Assembly: GCA_947490625.1 (NCBI GenBank)
Contig: CANLHC010000015.1
Location: 1 to 13,369, forward strand
DNA from: Candidatus Nanopelagicaceae bacterium
GTDB taxonomy: Bacteria > Actinomycetota > Actinomycetes > Nanopelagicales > Nanopelagicaceae
DNA: 13,369 nucleotides
Direction of reading: 5' to 3'
In this document: positions 7,712 through 13,369 of the stretch, piece by piece
How the letters are laid out: every line of letters begins with the position of its first letter
Position numbering within the stretch: the stretch's first letter is position 1
Translations under genes and position numbers: made by a program
Notes under the pieces: model-generated
The model's input: the letters and a program-made list of their open reading frames with translations, nothing else
What the model was told of the DNA's origin: nothing
Database searches by the model: none

Positions 7712-8550
7712 TGATCGATATAGATTTGATTCGTAGAGCACTCGCTGAAGATCTAGCAGGTGGTACAGATATCACTTCCGTTGCAACTGTTTCGGGCAAC
7801 GAGAATGTAGTTGCAGATTTCACCGCCCGCAAAAGTGGAGTTATTGCCGGAATTGATATGGCGATGGCAACTCTGCGAGAAGTTGGTCTGACCGATATCT
7901 CACAACACTTAAAAGATGGAGATCGCGTCGAAGCCGGAGCAGTGCTCTTGACTGTCCGTGGCGATACACGCGCAATTTTATTAGCTGAGCGGACAGCGTT
8001 GAATTTCCTAGGTCACCTTGGCGGAATCGCAACGCTGACTAACCGTTGGGTGCAAGAAGTTGCTGGTACAAAGACTCTTATTCGCGATACCCGGAAAACA
8101 ACTCCGGGGATGCGTCTTCTTGAAAAGGCAGCAGTTGTTGCGGGCGGGGGAAGTAATCACAGACTCTCCCTGAGCGATGCAGCGCTCATTAAAGATAATC
8201 ACATTGCTGCAGCAGGCGGTGTGGTTCAAGCATTTTCAAAGGTACGCAGCGCCTTCCCTGATGCATTTATTGAGATTGAAGTTGACTCGATAAGCCAACT
8301 TGAAGAAGTTGCCGCCCAATCTCCCGATCTTGTTCTGCTAGACAATATGAGCCCCGAAGAGTGTGCACGCGCTGTCGCATTTGTTGCTGGCCGATTTAAG
8401 TTAGAAGCATCTGGTGGAATAACGCTAGAGAACGCTCACGCGTATGCAGAAAGTGGTGTGGACTATTTAGCAATCGGAGCACTGACACATTCAGCACCAG
8501 TGCTTGATATTGGACTTGATCTACGTCTTGAAACTCGAACGGAGAAATAA
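7711..8550 (+). CDS. nadC: Quinolinate phosphoribosyltransferase (nicotinate-nucleotide pyrophosphorylase, carboxylating)
   Basis: This encodes 279 residues, a normal length. It converts quinolinate and PRPP to nicotinate mononucleotide and CO2 in de novo NAD synthesis, as a dimer. Motifs: EDLAGGTDITS (13-23), ERTALNFLGHLGGIATLT (93-110) with the arginine that reaches the partner active site, IRDTRKTTPGMRLLEKAAV (124-142), GGGSNHR (145-151), ALIKDNHI (158-165), IEIEVDS (187-193), LLDNMSPEE (209-217) and EASGGITLENAHAYAESG (232-249). These form the type II PRTase alpha/beta barrel pattern. The ATG shares one base with the nadB stop (TAATG), and the gene has a strong ribosome site. The stop shares one base with the coaX start, so nadB-nadC-coaX is a coupled trio. 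Confidence 0.96.
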   Translation: MIDIDLIRRALAEDLAGGTDITSVATVSGNENVVADFTARKSGVIAGIDMAMATLREVGLTDISQHLKDGDRVEAGAVLLTVRGDTRAILLAERTALNFLGHLGGIATLTNRWVQEVAGTKTLIRDTRKTTPGMRLLEKAAVVAGGGSNHRLSLSDAALIKDNHIAAAGGVVQAFSKVRSAFPDAFIEIEVDSISQLEEVAAQSPDLVLLDNMSPEECARAVAFVAGRFKLEASGGITLENAHAYAESGVDYLAIGALTHSAPVLDIGLDLRLETRTEK

Positions 8551-9314
8551 TGCTACTCACTATCGATGTCGGAAATACAAATACCGTCCTAGGCCTCTTT
8601 GATGGAGAAGATCTCGTCAAGTCCTGGCGAGTAAAGACTGATCCACGATCAACATCGGATGAGATGTCATTGCAAATTAACGCACTGGTCAGTGGATATA
8701 CAGTGACCGGTTTATCAATTTGTTCGACTGTTCCAGCAACTCTGCGCGAGCTACGTACGATGATCGCATCGTATTACTCAGATATCGCAACAACCATCGT
8801 TGAACCTGGAACGAAAACAGGAGTTCCACTTTTAGTTGATAACCCAAAAGAAATTGGCGCCGATCGCATCGTCAATACATTGGCAGCACACACCCTGTTT
8901 GGCGGACCAGCAATTGTCGTTGATTTTGGTACATCGACAAATCTTGATGTTGTCTCGCCTAAGGGTGAATTCCTTGGTGGCGCACTTGCTCCAGGTATCG
9001 AGATTTCAGTTGATGCACTGGCATCGCGAGCTGCGCAATTGCGCAAAGTCGAACTGATTCGGCCAAAAAATGCCATCGGCAAGAACACTGTTGAAGCCCT
9101 GCAATCAGGAACGATTTTTGGTTTTGCCGGCCAGGTAGATGGCCTTGTAGAAAAGATCACTGCCGAATTAGCCCTGAGTTATGACCAAGCCCCAACTGTG
9201 ATTGCAACTGGAGGATTAGCTCCACTGGTCATTGATGTCAGCACCACAATTGATGAATATGAGCCTGATTTAACCCTTATTGGATTGCGCCTCATTCACG
9301 AGAAAAATCTCTAA
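8550..9314 (+). CDS. coaX: Type III pantothenate kinase
   Basis: This encodes 254 residues, the usual size for CoaX. It phosphorylates pantothenate, the first step of CoA synthesis, and belongs to the ASKHA fold, unrelated to E. coli CoaA. Motifs: the N-terminal phosphate loop TIDVGNTNTVLGLF (4-17) with Asp6, IGADRIVN (102-109) with Asp105, VVDFGTSTNLDVV (123-135) with Asp125, FLGGALAPGIEIS (141-153), and the late TGGLAPLV (220-227). The actinobacterial DFGTSTN variant replaces the more common DFGTATT. The start ATG shares one base with the nadC stop, and GGAGAAA just upstream provides a ribosome site. It acts one step after panC, five kilobases or less upstream in the same gene run. lysS begins 19 bases after the stop. 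Confidence 0.95.
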   Translation: MLLTIDVGNTNTVLGLFDGEDLVKSWRVKTDPRSTSDEMSLQINALVSGYTVTGLSICSTVPATLRELRTMIASYYSDIATTIVEPGTKTGVPLLVDNPKEIGADRIVNTLAAHTLFGGPAIVVDFGTSTNLDVVSPKGEFLGGALAPGIEISVDALASRAAQLRKVELIRPKNAIGKNTVEALQSGTIFGFAGQVDGLVEKITAELALSYDQAPTVIATGGLAPLVIDVSTTIDEYEPDLTLIGLRLIHEKNL

Positions 9315-9333
9315 TAGGTAGACTGCAACCCTT

Positions 9334-10842
9334 ATGAGTACAGAGCCGCAAGTACCTGCTGAGGATGATCTTCCTGAACAGTTACGCATTCGTCGTGAGA
9401 AGCGTGTCAACCTTATTGACCGTGGGATCGAGCCATATCCAGTTAGCGTTCCTCGCACGCATTCACTTGCAGCCGTTCGTGAAAAATACAAAGATTTAGA
9501 GACCGATACTGCAACAGGTGACCAAGCATCACTTGTGGGCCGAATTATTTTTAAGCGCGATACTGGAAAACTATGTTTTGCCACTCTTCGCGAAGGTGAT
9601 GGCACTGAAATTCAGGCGATGTTATCGCTGGATAAAGTTGGTCAAGAGCAGCTCGATGCCTGGAAGAGTGATGTAGATCTGGGCGACATCGTTAGCGTCA
9701 CAGGTGAAATCATTACCTCTAAGCGCGGTGAGCTTTCGCTCCTTGCTAATACATGGGCGATGGCTTCCAAGTCATTGCGTCCGCTACCTAACGACCATAA
9801 GCCGATGTCAGAAGAGACTCGCGTTCGTATGCGTTATGTTGATTTAATTGTTCGCCCTGAAGCACGAACTGTCGCGCGCCTTCGCCCTCAGGTCATGCGT
9901 TCACTGCGTGAGACTTTCACCAGCCAAGAATTTATTGAAGTTGAAACTCCTATGTTGCAGGTGATGCACGGTGGCGCTGCCGCCCGCCCATTTAAGACTT
10001 TTTCGAATGCCTATGACATTGACCTTTTCTTGCGCATTGCACCAGAACTTTTCCTCAAGCGCTGTGTAGCTGGCGGACTTGAGCGAGTCTTTGAAATTAA
10101 TCGCAACTTCCGCAATGAAGGCGCTGACTCTTCCCACTCGCCAGAATTTGCGATGATTGAGACATATCAAGCATTTGGTGATTGGCGCACAATCGCCGAT
10201 CTCACTCGTTCACTTATTCAAAACGCTGCGAAGGCGGTCTCCGGATCACACGTAGTCACACATATGAACGGACGCGAGGCAGATCTTGGTGGGCAGTGGA
10301 AGGAGATCTCTCTCTATGACGCGATCTCAGAAGGCGTTGGCGAGACGGTCACAGCGCTCACACCTATTGCAGAGCTCAAGAAATATGCGACAAAGCTAGG
10401 GATGAAGATCGATCCAAAGTGGGTTACCGGAAAGCTAGCCGAAGAGATATTTGAGCATGTTGCACAAGATAAATTGATCGAGCCAACTTTTGTCATGGGC
10501 TATCCAGTAGATACATCGCCTCTTGTTCGCGCACATCGTGAGATTCCAGGAGTTGTTGAAAAGTGGGATCTCTACGTTGATGGCTTTGAGCTAGCAACTG
10601 GATATTCAGAGCTGGTTGATCCTGTCATCCAACGCGAAAGACTGATCGAGCAGGCAGAACTTGGTGCAAAGGGTGATCTTGAAGCGATGCAACTTGATGA
10701 AGATTTCTTGCGTGCAATGGAGTTCGGAATGCCGCCGATGGGTGGAATGGGAATGGGTGTTGATCGCTTATTGATGGCGCTCACAGGACTTGGAATTCGC
10801 GAAACTATATTGTTCCCATTGGTAAAGCCTGAGACTGATTAA
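9334..10842 (+). CDS. lysS: Lysyl-tRNA synthetase, class II
   Basis: This encodes 502 residues, typical for class II LysRS. It charges tRNA-Lys with lysine using ATP. The N-terminal part (about 66-145) is the OB-fold anticodon-binding domain. The class II catalytic core carries motif 1 around IEVETPMLQVMHGGAAARPF (201-220), motif 2 FEINRNFRNEGADSSHSPEF (253-272), and motif 3 GGMGMGVDRLLMALTG (470-485) with the conserved arginine 478. The ATGYSELVDP (421-430) and LDEDFLRAMEFGMPP segments are the actinobacterial variant of this enzyme. ATG 9334 has only a weak upstream AGGT, so the start is supported mainly by alignment of the N-terminus. The TAA shares a base with the argA start. There is no T-box or other leader, because only 19 bases separate it from coaX. 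Confidence 0.96.
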   Translation: MSTEPQVPAEDDLPEQLRIRREKRVNLIDRGIEPYPVSVPRTHSLAAVREKYKDLETDTATGDQASLVGRIIFKRDTGKLCFATLREGDGTEIQAMLSLDKVGQEQLDAWKSDVDLGDIVSVTGEIITSKRGELSLLANTWAMASKSLRPLPNDHKPMSEETRVRMRYVDLIVRPEARTVARLRPQVMRSLRETFTSQEFIEVETPMLQVMHGGAAARPFKTFSNAYDIDLFLRIAPELFLKRCVAGGLERVFEINRNFRNEGADSSHSPEFAMIETYQAFGDWRTIADLTRSLIQNAAKAVSGSHVVTHMNGREADLGGQWKEISLYDAISEGVGETVTALTPIAELKKYATKLGMKIDPKWVTGKLAEEIFEHVAQDKLIEPTFVMGYPVDTSPLVRAHREIPGVVEKWDLYVDGFELATGYSELVDPVIQRERLIEQAELGAKGDLEAMQLDEDFLRAMEFGMPPMGGMGMGVDRLLMALTGLGIRETILFPLVKPETD

Positions 10843-11339
10843 TGGCTATTGAAATTCGTCCAGCACGTACCCAAGATATTCCGGGGATTCGCGCACTCAT
10901 TGATACCTACACGCTAGGTGGTCGTCTTCTCAATAAAGAGACTGTCATGCTTTATGAGGATGTTCAAGAATTTACCGTTGCTGTTGATGGCAAAGAAGTT
11001 GTTGGTTGTGGAGCTCTTCACGTTCTCTGGGAAGATCTTGCCGAAGTTCGCACCGTGGCAGTAGTTGATAATCTCAAAGGACAAGGTGTAGGTCATCAAA
11101 TTCTTGAGGCAATTATTAATCGCGCTCGAACAGTTGGTGTCTCGCGAGTTTTCTGCCTCACCTTTGAGACAGCTTTTTTTGCTCGCCACGGATTTGAGGA
11201 AATCCATGGCACCCCAGTTGCTCCCGATGTCTATACCGAGCTCCTGCGTTCCTATGACACCGGAGTCGCTGAGTTCCTGGATCTGGAATCTGTTAAACCC
11301 AATACCTTGGGCAATACCCGCATGCTTAAAGTCCTCTAA
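10842..11339 (+). CDS. argA: Amino-acid (L-glutamate) N-acetyltransferase, single-domain GNAT type
   Basis: This encodes 165 residues of one GNAT domain. The sequence closely follows the short ArgA of Mycobacterium (Rv2747 type): shared stretches include LYEDVQEF (37-44), VVGCGALHVLW (53-63), EVRTVAV (68-74), LTFETAFFARHGFEEI (106-121), SYDTGVAEFLDL (137-148), VKPN and LGN-R-ML-VL at the end. That family acetylates glutamate with acetyl-CoA, the first step of arginine synthesis, and lacks the kinase-like domain of E. coli ArgA. The acetyl-CoA loop is KGQGVGHQIL (79-88). The ATG shares one base with the lysS stop (TAATG), so it is probably translated by coupling. No arginine genes lie nearby, so the assignment comes from sequence resemblance, recalled rather than searched. 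It is the last gene of the tightly packed run. Confidence 0.85.
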   Translation: MAIEIRPARTQDIPGIRALIDTYTLGGRLLNKETVMLYEDVQEFTVAVDGKEVVGCGALHVLWEDLAEVRTVAVVDNLKGQGVGHQILEAIINRARTVGVSRVFCLTFETAFFARHGFEEIHGTPVAPDVYTELLRSYDTGVAEFLDLESVKPNTLGNTRMLKVL

Positions 11340-11367
11340 AAGGCGCTTGGGAGCCCTAGATATCGCA

Positions 11368-11377
11368 CTAGATCTAG
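11368..11377. repeat. 10-base palindrome CTAGATCTAG upstream of clpC
   Basis: This perfect palindrome is centred 32 bases before the centre of the next palindrome (11400-11409), close to three helical turns. It resembles the two downstream copies (C-Y-A-G-N2-C-T-R-G) and may be a weaker third operator half of the same array. Function is unknown. Confidence 0.35.
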
Positions 11378-11387
11378 CCATTTTCAG

Positions 11388-11413
11388 GGAATAAGGGCGC
11401 CAGATCTGGGGTT
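11388..11413 (+). promoter_or_regulatory. Candidate SigR/SigH-type (thiol/heat stress ECF) promoter for clpC
   Basis: GGAAT (11388-11392, preceded by another G) is followed after 18 bases by GTT (11411-11413). This matches the -35/-10 pattern known for Streptomyces SigR and mycobacterial SigH (GGAAT-N18-GTT). Transcription would begin around 11420, leaving a leader of about 85 bases before the clpC ATG. clpC is a known SigR-regulon member in Streptomyces, which fits. I cannot see whether this genome encodes such a sigma factor. A clear housekeeping promoter was not found in the same spacer. Confidence 0.42.
11397..11410. repeat. 14-base palindromic element, copy 1 (inside promoter spacer)
   Basis: GCGCCAGATCTGGG contains the perfect 10-base palindrome CCAGATCTGG (11400-11409). 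It lies entirely between the proposed -35 and -10 elements, where a bound protein would block or remodel the promoter. It differs from copy 2 only at the central two bases. Confidence 0.5.
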
Positions 11414-11438
11414 CTAACCCATACACACCTTTCACCTC

Positions 11439-11452
11439 GCGCCAGCGCTGGG
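11439..11452. repeat. 14-base palindromic element, copy 2 (leader of clpC)
   Basis: GCGCCAGCGCTGGG contains the perfect palindrome CCAGCGCTGG (11442-11451). It starts exactly 42 bases (four helical turns) after copy 1 and matches it at 12 of 14 positions, with only the central AT changed to CG. It would lie about 20-30 bases inside the transcript of the proposed promoter. Confidence 0.5.
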
Positions 11453-11494
11453 CGAAGTTATAGGCTAGCGATACGGCAGTTAATTCAGGGAAAC

Positions 11495-11499
11495 GAGGT
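11495..11499 (+). promoter_or_regulatory. Shine-Dalgarno for clpC
   Basis: GAGGT lies 6 bases before ATG 11506 and supports that start. The next in-frame ATG (11569) falls inside the first Clp N-domain repeat and would delete conserved residues. Confidence 0.6.
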
Positions 11500-11505
11500 C
11501 TACCG

Positions 11506-13369
11506 ATGTTTGAGCGCTTTACAGATCGAGCCCGACGCGTAGTTGTCTTGGCTCAAGAAGAAGCACGCATGCTCAATCACAACTACATCGGCACAGAGCA
11601 CATCTTGCTCGGTCTCATCCATGAAGGCGAAGGCGTTGCCGCAAAAGGTCTTGAATCACTCGGAATCTCACTCGAAGCTGTGCGCGCCCAGGTCGAAGAA
11701 ATCATCGGTCAAGGACAGCAGGCTCCATCAGGACATATTCCATTTACTCCACGTGCTAAGAAAGTTCTCGAACTCTCACTCCGTGAAGCACTTCAACTTG
11801 GACACAACTACATCGGTACAGAGCACATCTTGCTCGGCCTTATCCGTGAAGGTGAAGGCGTTGCTGCTCAGGTGTTGGTCAAACTTGGCGCAGATCTCAA
11901 CCGTGTTCGCCAACAAGTTATTCAACTTCTCTCTGGTTACCAAGGAAAAGAGACAGTTGTACAAGGCGGACCAGCTGAAGGAACACCATCGACTTCTCTC
12001 GTACTTGATCAATTCGGTCGCAATCTCACCGCAGCTGCGCGCGAAGGAAAGCTTGACCCTGTAATCGGTCGCGATAATGAAATTGAACGTGTCATGCAGA
12101 TTCTTTCTCGTCGCACAAAGAACAACCCAGTACTTATTGGTGAACCGGGCGTTGGAAAGACTGCAGTTGTGGAAGGGCTTGCTCAAGCAATTGCAAAAAA
12201 TGATGTCCCTGAAACAATTAAAGATAAGCAACTTTATTCACTTGATTTAGGCGCACTCGTTGCCGGCTCTCGCTATCGCGGTGACTTTGAAGAGCGCTTG
12301 AAGAAGGTCCTTAAAGAGATCAAAACACGCGGTGACATCATTCTCTTTATCGATGAAATTCACACTCTGGTTGGCGCTGGCGCTGCAGAAGGTGCGATCG
12401 ATGCTGCCAGCATCTTGAAGCCGATGCTTGCTCGCGGTGAGTTACAGACAATTGGTGCCACAACTCTTGATGAGTATCGCAAGCATGTCGAAAAGGATGC
12501 TGCGCTTGAGCGTCGCTTCCAACCAATCCAAGTCAAAGAGCCATCTGTTGCTCACACTATTGAAATTCTTAAGGGTCTGCGCGATCGCTATGAAACTCAC
12601 CACCGCGTCTCGATTACAGATGGTGCGCTAGCGGCAGCTGCAAATATGGCAGATCGTTATGTTTCAGATCGCTTCCTGCCAGATAAGGCGATCGATCTGA
12701 TTGATGAGGCAGGATCACGCCTTCGTATTAAGCGAATGACAGCACCTGTCGAACTTCGCGAGTTCGATGAGAAAATCTCTGCTGCTCGTAAGGCGAAAGA
12801 ATCTGCAATTGATGGACAAGATTTTGAAGGAGCTGCCGCTCTTCGCGATAAAGAGAAATCACTTATCGAAGAGCGCAGCGCTGCTGAAAAGAATTGGAAA
12901 GCAACAGATCTCGATAAGGTAACTGAGGTAGATGAAGAACTCATCGCTCAGGTTCTTTCGGCATCGACTGGTATTCCAGTCTTTAAGTTAACTGAGGAAG
13001 AGACAGCACGCCTTCTCCGTATGGAAGATGAGCTTCACCGTCGCGTGATCGGACAAGATCAAGCGATCAAGGCTCTCTCACAAGCTATTCGCCGCACTCG
13101 TGCCGGACTCAAAGATCCAAAGCGCCCTGGTGGTTCCTTTATCTTTGCTGGCCCATCAGGAGTCGGAAAGACTGAGCTCTCTCGCACCCTTGCATCGTTC
13201 CTCTTCGGTGATGAGAGCGCGCTCATTCAGCTTGATATGTCTGAATACTCAGAGCGTCACACCGCTTCCCGCCTCTTTGGTGCACCTCCAGGGTATGTCG
13301 GCTATGACGAAGGTGGACAGCTCACTGAAAAGGTTCGCCGCCGCCCATTCTCAGTTGTTCTCTTTGATG
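11506..13369 (+). CDS. clpC: ATP-dependent Clp protease ATP-binding subunit ClpC (3' end outside window)
   Basis: The frame is open from ATG 11506 to the window edge (621 codons). ClpC is usually about 810-850 residues, so roughly the last quarter is missing. It is an AAA+ unfoldase that feeds proteins to ClpP and is essential in many actinobacteria. In order there are two Clp N-domain repeats (about 5-60 and 80-135), each with HNYIGTEHILLGLI. The first AAA+ module has Walker A GEPGVGKT (212-219) and Walker B LFIDEIH (280-286). A middle UVR-type coiled-coil segment (about 420-460, core DFEGAAALRDKEKSL) marks it as ClpC rather than ClpB or ClpA. The second AAA+ module has Walker A GPSGVGKT (549-556), then LDMSEYSERH and GAPPGYVGYDEGGQLTE. 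The gene is set apart from argA by 166 bases containing a candidate stress promoter and palindromic repeats. Confidence 0.97.
   Translation, partial: MFERFTDRARRVVVLAQEEARMLNHNYIGTEHILLGLIHEGEGVAAKGLESLGISLEAVRAQVEEIIGQGQQAPSGHIPFTPRAKKVLELSLREALQLGHNYIGTEHILLGLIREGEGVAAQVLVKLGADLNRVRQQVIQLLSGYQGKETVVQGGPAEGTPSTSLVLDQFGRNLTAAAREGKLDPVIGRDNEIERVMQILSRRTKNNPVLIGEPGVGKTAVVEGLAQAIAKNDVPETIKDKQLYSLDLGALVAGSRYRGDFEERLKKVLKEIKTRGDIILFIDEIHTLVGAGAAEGAIDAASILKPMLARGELQTIGATTLDEYRKHVEKDAALERRFQPIQVKEPSVAHTIEILKGLRDRYETHHRVSITDGALAAAANMADRYVSDRFLPDKAIDLIDEAGSRLRIKRMTAPVELREFDEKISAARKAKESAIDGQDFEGAAALRDKEKSLIEERSAAEKNWKATDLDKVTEVDEELIAQVLSASTGIPVFKLTEEETARLLRMEDELHRRVIGQDQAIKALSQAIRRTRAGLKDPKRPGGSFIFAGPSGVGKTELSRTLASFLFGDESALIQLDMSEYSERHTASRLFGAPPGYVGYDEGGQLTEKVRRRPFSVVLFD

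Noticed and set aside
11341..11357. Possible terminator after argA (AGG-C-GC ... GCCCT hairpin)
   Set aside because: The stem is five pairs with a bulge and no T-run follows, so it does not meet the usual form of an intrinsic terminator.
11340..11430. tRNA-like look of the argA-clpC spacer (GGTTCTAACC like a T-arm)
   Set aside because: Only two base pairs flank the putative T-loop, and no acceptor stem, D-arm or anticodon stem can be paired around it.
10914..11435. 173-codon minus-strand open frame opposite argA
   Set aside because: It runs antisense to a convincing GNAT gene; its protein shows no recognisable domain and composition typical of an antisense shadow.
11435..11456. ClgR-type operator before clpC
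   Set aside because: CGC and GCG triplets are present, but not at the CGC-N5-GCG spacing that I recall for ClgR boxes.
11543..12064. 173-codon + strand frame and the 151-codon minus frame (11776-12231) over clpC
   Set aside because: Both are out of frame with the clpC coding sequence, which is open throughout and carries all ClpC motifs; the repeated peptide in the + frame only mirrors the Clp N-repeats.
1..13369. Mobile elements, CRISPR arrays, phage or defence genes
   Set aside because: No transposase, integrase, regular direct-repeat array, terminal inverted repeats or defence-type domains were seen; all genes are conserved housekeeping or biosynthetic genes.

Overview
The window reads as a stretch of a streamlined, moderate-GC actinobacterial chromosome. 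The gene order tilS-hpt-ftsH-folE-folP-folB-folK ... panC ... coaX-lysS ... clpC is the classic actinobacterial one (compare the corresponding block in Mycobacterium and Streptomyces). The base composition is low for the phylum: hand-counted lines of hpt give about 43-48% G+C. Genes are packed with 1-, 4- and 8-base overlaps, and several genes usually present in this block are missing. This suggests a small-genome planktonic actinobacterium, for example the freshwater acI / Nanopelagicales group. That assignment is inference from gene order and compactness, not from a marker gene.

Layout: all genes are on the + strand. Positions 1-405 hold the 3' end of tilS (tRNA-Ile lysidine synthetase). 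Then come hpt (purine salvage) and ftsH (membrane AAA+ protease). The folate block folE-folP-folB-folK covers GTP cyclohydrolase I, dihydropteroate synthase, dihydroneopterin aldolase and pyrophosphokinase. After a 52-base gap follow panC (pantothenate synthetase), nadB-nadC (quinolinate route to NAD), coaX (type III pantothenate kinase), lysS (lysyl-tRNA synthetase) and a mycobacterial-type argA (single-domain GNAT glutamate N-acetyltransferase). A 166-base spacer then leads into clpC, which runs off the right edge after 621 codons.

Functionally the window is a cofactor island (tetrahydrofolate, pantothenate/CoA, NAD). It is flanked by tRNA/translation genes (tilS, lysS) and by two ATP-dependent proteolysis genes (ftsH, clpC). 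From hpt to argA no gap exceeds 52 bases, so long polycistronic transcripts with translational coupling are likely.

No mobile element, CRISPR array, RNA gene, phage gene or toxin-antitoxin pair was found, and I see no previously undescribed multi-gene system. The densest unexplained structure is the argA-clpC spacer. It contains a match to the SigR/SigH-type promoter (GGAAT-N18-GTT), a 14-base palindromic element repeated exactly 42 bases apart with one copy inside the promoter spacer, a third palindrome 32 bases upstream, and a further dyad over the -10 element. This looks like a stress promoter with a multi-site operator controlling clpC.
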